A stretch of DNA of 9,161 nt from Candidatus Poseidoniales archaeon. Lineage in GTDB: Archaea; Thermoplasmatota; Poseidoniia; Poseidoniales; Poseidoniaceae. The notes beneath the pieces were generated by a model. That model was not told where the DNA came from and ran no database searches. It worked only from the letters and a program-made list of their open reading frames with translations. The stretch is from NCBI GenBank assembly GCA_003602665.1, contig QQSG01000038.1, forward strand, positions 9,198 through 18,358, written 5' to 3'. The position numbers were made by a program, and so were the translations under genes. Positions 5,614 to 9,161 of the stretch are shown here, piece by piece. Numbering within the stretch: the stretch's first letter is position 1; each line of letters opens with the position of its first letter.

Positions 5614-7136
5614 CGGTGTGCACTGGTGTTCATATTCCCACAGATTGGGCAGAATCGCCAAAATGGATCGAGACCGATTCCACAACCTCTGCAATGAATT
5701 CCTGAGCGAATTGTAGGCTGAATATTCATACCTGGTTGTTGAGGCTGCATAGGTTGTTGTTGCATAGGTTGTTGTCGAATAGGCTGCTGTTGAATTGGTT
5801 GCTGTTGAACTGGTTGAACAGGCTGTTGTTGCCAGCCTGCTTGAGGCGCTTGAATACCAGGTGATGGAGCCGCCTGTTGTGGTTGTTGTTTTTGAATTGG
5901 TCTTCGAACTGGAGCGACTGGGCGAGGAAGACTTGACATTGTCTTTGCAGCATCTGAAGAAACAAACTCACTCAGCGTAACTTCTCCATCACCATCAGTA
6001 TCCGCAGCTTTGTGAAGTTCTTCTGCTGCTTCGATAGGAAGATTCGCAGCGACGGCCAATTCTTCAACAGATAATGCTCCAGATTCATCTACATCTGCAT
6101 CGATGAAACGTTCAGCATCGCTCACCCATTCTTCAACAGGCTCTTGTATTTCTTCCTCTACTATCCCTGCTTCTACTACTGGTTCGTCAATAAGCACTTC
6201 TTCAACAACTGGTTGTTGGGAAATTTCTTCAACTTCTGGGATAAGTTCAGTTCCAAACGCACCAGAAAAGGCGTCTTGAGTTGCTAGATCTGCTTCCACG
6301 TCATTTTTCGGAGATTCTTCCTCAACCACAGGGGTTTCAAAAGAAGGAAGGGGTACTGATGTGGAGGGTTTTTCTTCCTCAGCAATTGTTGGAAGAGGTA
6401 CTGACTCTGTTGTTGGAAGGGGAACTGAAACGATTTCTTCAACAGATACTTCTTCCACAATAGCAGGTTCTGCTGGCATAGAAACTGGTTCTGGTTTTCT
6501 TTCTTGGGCAGGCATCGATTGCCCAGCTTCGATGGTTGCAGGTTCTGCCCCTTCGCTTGCAAGAAATGAGATTGGAAGTGCGTGTCCGGCCACATCGAGT
6601 GAAGTGATTGATTCAGTAGCGAGAGCCTGAATTTTCTCAAGATTTTGAGATGGACTTGCCATCAACTCTTGAATGGATGTGTGGTATCGATCAACTTCAG
6701 GCTCCCCTCCTGTTGAATATGCTATTGCTAGGATTTTCAAAAATTGCATCGGATCAAAAAGAACGGAAATTGAATTTATCACTTCTTCTGTTGCCAAAGG
6801 ATGTGCAGAGTTCGTCGAACCAGTGGAATCAGGTTGTCCGGCAAAAGCCAGCATTGGATCCGGAAGCGACATCAAGTTGAGATGACCAAAGATGAGGAAG
6901 TAGATTTCTCCCCCTTCACACTGAAGACGTTCACTTGCTGCTTCAAAATTAAACTCACCAGGCTGTAAGATAACATCTGACAGATGCTCAAGTGTCTTGG
7001 ATAAGGCTTGTTTGGAGTCCATATCCATGAGTTGTTGCAGCACGTCAGAGGATTCGGTTACACCGAAATATGCTGCTGTATCATCGACATCGATTCCTTC
7101 GGGAAGGGAGGCTCCATCTGGTACTCCTTCTGACAT
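5610..7136 (-). CDS. EF-hand and zinc-ribbon protein with helical N-domain and low-complexity linkers
   Basis: This 508-residue protein has no signal peptide or membrane helix, so it is probably cytoplasmic. Residues 1-200 form an unrecognised, mostly helical domain. Residues 200-335 are an acidic, Pro/Val/Glu-rich linker with SVPLP repeated three times (237-264). Two EF-hand loops follow, at 348-359 (D, D, S, G, L, E at positions 1, 3, 5, 6, 8, 12) and 379-390 (D, D, D, G, V, E), both good calcium-binding loops. A Gln/Pro-rich linker occupies 405-470. The C-terminus is a CxxC-x10-CxxC zinc ribbon with Cys482, 485, 496 and 499. It lies 51 bases downstream of the TSP3 membrane protein on the same strand, and a G-rich Shine-Dalgarno-like site precedes ATG 7136. 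A role as a calcium-responsive scaffold or partner of that protein is inference; no enzyme motif is visible. Confidence 0.85.
   Translation of the reverse strand: MSEGVPDGASLPEGIDVDDTAAYFGVTESSDVLQQLMDMDSKQALSKTLEHLSDVILQPGEFNFEAASERLQCEGGEIYFLIFGHLNLMSLPDPMLAFAGQPDSTGSTNSAHPLATEEVINSISVLFDPMQFLKILAIAYSTGGEPEVDRYHTSIQELMASPSQNLEKIQALATESITSLDVAGHALPISFLASEGAEPATIEAGQSMPAQERKPEPVSMPAEPAIVEEVSVEEIVSVPLPTTESVPLPTIAEEEKPSTSVPLPSFETPVVEEESPKNDVEADLATQDAFSGAFGTELIPEVEEISQQPVVEEVLIDEPVVEAGIVEEEIQEPVEEWVSDAERFIDADVDESGALSVEELAVAANLPIEAAEELHKAADTDGDGEVTLSEFVSSDAAKTMSSLPRPVAPVRRPIQKQQPQQAAPSPGIQAPQAGWQQQPVQPVQQQPIQQQPIRQQPMQQQPMQPQQPGMNIQPTIRSGIHCRGCGIGLDPFWRFCPICGNMNTSAHR
5747..5821 (-). repeat. Five tandem 15-bp units coding the Gln/Pro linker
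   Basis: Consecutive 15-bp units of the type GCATAGGTTGTTGTT (as read on the + strand) encode QQQPx pentads, with x being Met, Ile or Val. Units one and two differ at a single base, while later ones drift. It is a low-complexity linker inside the EF-hand/zinc-ribbon gene, probably grown by replication slippage. Confidence 0.75.
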
Positions 7137-7141
7137 ATTAT

Positions 7142-7149
7142 CCCCCCTT
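7142..7149 (-). promoter_or_regulatory. G-rich ribosome binding site of the EF-hand/zinc-ribbon gene
   Basis: Read on the - strand this is AAGGGGGG, five bases before ATG 7136. It is the strongest Shine-Dalgarno-like site in the window, as expected for an internal gene of a polycistronic message, and it supports this start. Confidence 0.5.
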
Positions 7150-7187
7150 CGATTTGTCCAACCAAGTCATGTTTTTGAGTCTACTGA

Positions 7188-9161
7188 TTATCGATTCCGA
7201 GCAAGATCAAAGATCGCTCTCGATTGTTGAGCAGTCCAACCAGTTTCTTGGAGTTGCATAAGTATGGTTCGTTCTTGCTCTCCATCACCAAGTTCAGCCA
7301 CCACCCAATCAACAGCTGCTTCTCTATCATCAACTTGCCAATCCTCAAAGTGTGACATATCAACTTCAATTCGAGCCTTGCGTACCTTCTTCTGAGTTTT
7401 ATCCGCAGTAGGTTGTGATGATTCACCGAAGGTTGAACTTACTGGCTTTTTACCTACTGATACTGGTTTTGAAGTACGTTTTGGACCGCCAGGTGCGCCA
7501 CCTGGAGGGCCACGAGATGGCCCTGTCTTGGCTCCCGGAGGACCTCTCGAAGGACCTGAGGAACCTGGAGGACCACGGGATGGCCCTGTCTTAGCCCCTG
7601 GAGGGCCTCTCGAAGGACCTGAGGAACCTGGAGGACCACGGGATGGCCCTGTCTTTGCCCCTGGAGGACCTCTGGAAGGACCTGAGGAACTTGGAGGGCT
7701 TCTTGACTGAGGACTTGCTCGAGAAGGCAAACTGGCTAGAGGCGCAGATCTCGATTGGTTTCCAAATGAAAACGAGTCGCCATCATCGTCCATGAAATCA
7801 TCGTCATCATCGTCATCATCGTAGTCATAGCCTCGATTTCCAAGAGTTCGCAAAACGAATCCTATGATGAGAAGAACAAGAAGAAGACCTCCTATGAGAC
7901 CACTGAATGCGATGATAGACATGCCAAACACAGTTGTTTCTTCATCCGACCCTGATTGTTTAGGTAGAGGACAACCATCTTCATATCCGTCGTTTCCTTT
8001 AGCATCTTCAGGACAATTATCGAGTAAGTCGTTTACACCATCCCCGTCAGTATCCTTCTCACTCTTTGAACATCCTTCATCATCAACGTTCGAAGTTGGT
8101 GAATCAGGACATTTGTCTGGGACCAAGGCATCGATAACAAATTCTCCAGGCCAATCCGAATCGCGGGAGGAATTCCACTCGGGATTGTTCCAGTTGTCAC
8201 CGTACCCATCGCCATCGGAGTCGTTCCATTGAGTTGCATCACCAGGGAATTTATCTCTGCCCCAATTATCTGCCCATCCGTCTCCATCATCAAAGCAACC
8301 TATTTCGAGAGAATCAAGGTATGAAGTCCCAAATTCCTCTGGACAGAAATCTGCATTATTTCCATTGAGGTTATCACCAAAGCCATCACCATCTTGATCG
8401 AACCATTGTGTTCCATCAAGTGGGAATGCGTCACCAATTTGGTCAATTCTTAGACCCGTTTCTGAATCTATAGTGTAAGTGTAGTTTCCTGAGTAGCCAT
8501 CACCATCCAGATCTTGATCCAACTGATCTTCATCTAAACACCCAACTGTGTCCACAGGATATCCTGCTTGTGTGTCGGGACAGTCGTCGTCATTATCGAC
8601 AACACCATCGCCATCTGTATCGCGTTGGAAGCCGTCACAACCGAAAGCATCCACATCTGTACCAGTTGTATCCTCACATTGGTCATCTGGATCGAATACT
8701 CCATCACCGTCTGTGTCCTGTGTTAGTTGCTCAGAACTGCAGCCATCAGAATCAACCGTTGCACTTGGTGCTGTGCTTGGGCATATATCATCTGCATTTG
8801 AGATGCCATCATCATCATCATCTAGTTGATCATTTGAACAGCCTGTAGCATCAACGACTGAGCCCAAGATTGTACCCGGACAAGAATCTATGTCATCATA
8901 GACTCCATCACCATCGAGGTCATCTGTGTTTACCAATGGACAGCCGTTCCCGTCAGTTCCATTCATCACACCATATTGGAATGGACACGCATCAGCATTG
9001 TTTCCAGATACGTTATCACCAAAGCCATCGCCATCATAATCAAGGAATTGGGTAGGGTCAAGTGGGAAATCGTCATCTGTATTCGCCCAACCATCGAGAT
9101 CACTGTCAGGACAACCAGGAAGAGGATCTGTCGAGGTTCCGTACACGTTTGGACAGCCATC
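7188..9161 (-). CDS. Thrombospondin type 3 repeat surface protein with one membrane anchor (N-terminus beyond window)
   Basis: The frame runs through the right edge (DGCPN precedes the GTG at 9146), so the true start is outside; 657 residues are visible. Residues 1-395 are TSP3-type calcium-binding repeats with many DxDGDGxxD loops and about a dozen CP or GC steps, presumably disulfide-paired outside the cell. Three FPxDxTQxxDxDGDGxGDN modules are interspersed. A single strong membrane helix covers about residues 411-440. Orientation is inferred as repeats outside and tail inside, since Arg residues follow the helix. The tail holds a poly-Asp run, three identical 21-residue Gly/Pro/Arg repeats, a Lys-rich segment and a C-terminal helical domain of about 60 residues (from DMSHFEDWQ). 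One repeat has CP changed to CE. TSP3 arrays are common in marine archaea and bacteria as adhesion or envelope proteins; the partner here is unknown. The EF-hand gene follows on the same strand. Confidence 0.92.
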   Translation of the reverse strand, partial: DGCPNVYGTSTDPLPGCPDSDLDGWANTDDDFPLDPTQFLDYDGDGFGDNVSGNNADACPFQYGVMNGTDGNGCPLVNTDDLDGDGVYDDIDSCPGTILGSVVDATGCSNDQLDDDDDGISNADDICPSTAPSATVDSDGCSSEQLTQDTDGDGVFDPDDQCEDTTGTDVDAFGCDGFQRDTDGDGVVDNDDDCPDTQAGYPVDTVGCLDEDQLDQDLDGDGYSGNYTYTIDSETGLRIDQIGDAFPLDGTQWFDQDGDGFGDNLNGNNADFCPEEFGTSYLDSLEIGCFDDGDGWADNWGRDKFPGDATQWNDSDGDGYGDNWNNPEWNSSRDSDWPGEFVIDALVPDKCPDSPTSNVDDEGCSKSEKDTDGDGVNDLLDNCPEDAKGNDGYEDGCPLPKQSGSDEETTVFGMSIIAFSGLIGGLLLVLLIIGFVLRTLGNRGYDYDDDDDDDDFMDDDGDSFSFGNQSRSAPLASLPSRASPQSRSPPSSSGPSRGPPGAKTGPSRGPPGSSGPSRGPPGAKTGPSRGPPGSSGPSRGPPGAKTGPSRGPPGGAPGGPKRTSKPVSVGKKPVSSTFGESSQPTADKTQKKVRKARIEVDMSHFEDWQVDDREAAVDWVVAELGDGEQERTILMQLQETGWTAQQSRAIFDLARNR
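7501..7689 (-). repeat. Three tandem 63-bp repeats coding a 21-residue Gly/Pro/Arg unit
   Basis: Units are 7501-7563, 7564-7626 and 7627-7689. Each encodes the same 21 residues, a double GPSRGPPG motif joined by AKT and SS. A decayed partial unit follows at 7690. Units one and two differ at six bases and units two and three at three bases, and every difference falls at a third codon position, so the peptide is unchanged. The array lies in the predicted cytoplasmic tail. Confidence 0.93.
7776..7826 (-). repeat. Poly-aspartate tract in the cytoplasmic tail
   Basis: GAC/GAT codons give DYDDDDDDDDFMDDDGD immediately after the membrane helix. The trinucleotide array may vary by slippage. It makes a strongly acidic block next to the basic Gly/Pro/Arg array. 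Confidence 0.8.
8341..8432 (-). repeat. TSP3 module copy B, paralogous to 8983-9074
   Basis: This 92-bp segment aligns without gaps to 8983-9074, offset by 642 bp (214 codons). Both encode FPLDxTQxxDxDGDGFGDNxxGNNADxCP. It reflects duplication of a whole TSP3 module inside the gene, with later drift. Confidence 0.75.
8983..9074 (-). repeat. TSP3 module copy A, paralogous to 8341-8432
   Basis: This is the collinear partner of the 8341-8432 copy. A third, more diverged member lies around 8190-8265 (FPGDATQWNDSDGDGYGDN). Confidence 0.75.

Noticed and set aside
6284..6640. - strand second-frame open frame of 118 codons
   Set aside because: Leu/Gln-rich shadow of the acidic linker in the EF-hand/zinc-ribbon gene; composition reflects frame shift of GAA/CCA codons.
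7501..7689. Collagen-like Gly-X-Y domain
   Set aside because: Gly spacing in the 21-residue unit is irregular (3 and 4), so no continuous Gly-X-Y triplet frame exists.
7501..7689. CRISPR-like array
   Set aside because: The 63-bp units are directly contiguous with no unique spacers and are in frame within a protein gene.
7528..7710. + strand open frame rich in GGPLEGPEEPGG repeats
   Set aside because: It is the antisense reading of the 63-bp repeats of the TSP3 gene; open frames there follow from the repeat composition.
9144..9146. GTG 9146 as the true start of the TSP3 protein
   Set aside because: The preceding codons to the window edge are open and encode DGCPN, a continuing TSP3 repeat; a signal peptide is also missing, so the gene is truncated by the window.

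Overview
The window most resembles genomic DNA from an uncultured marine euryarchaeon of the Thermoplasmatota, with Marine Group II (Poseidoniales) or a close relative the best guess. The reasons are a giant-type membrane protein built from thrombospondin type 3 calcium repeats with recurrent FPxDxTQWxDxDGDGxGDN modules, an M32 carboxypeptidase, an archaeal-style COG2309 'aminopeptidase', few convincing Shine-Dalgarno sites, TATA-like elements close to start codons, and very tight gene packing. No rRNA or other phylogenetic marker is present, so the assignment is an inference. There are eight protein genes, no tRNA or rRNA, no CRISPR array and no recognisable mobile element. No stretch over about 100 bases lacks a gene.

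Left part (1-2888, + strand): the 3' end of a small integral membrane protein (small multidrug export / COG2426-like) overlaps by 14 bases the start of mogA (molybdopterin adenylyltransferase). A 10-bp stem-loop follows directly at the mogA stop. After it come a class I dihydroorotase of the 'QVH' subtype (pyrC) and a small two-helix membrane protein with a coiled-coil tail.

Middle (2889-5613): an M32 metallocarboxypeptidase on the - strand diverges, across a 97-bp gap, from a + strand COG2309/M29-type protein. That protein seems to have lost several metal ligands expected in its family.

Right part (5610-9161, - strand): a two-gene unit. The upstream gene, whose N-terminus lies beyond the window, encodes an extracellular TSP3 calcium-binding array, one membrane helix, a poly-Asp stretch, a 21-residue Gly/Pro/Arg tandem repeat and a small C-terminal helical domain. 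Fifty-one bases downstream is a soluble protein with an unknown helical N-domain, an acidic linker, an EF-hand pair, a Gln/Pro-rich linker and a C-terminal zinc ribbon. Together they look like a surface calcium-binding protein paired with a cytoplasmic calcium- and zinc-binding partner. I regard this pair as the most likely undescribed system here.

Both convergent gene borders have no spacer: in one the stop codons abut (TGATCA), in the other they interlock (TTAA).
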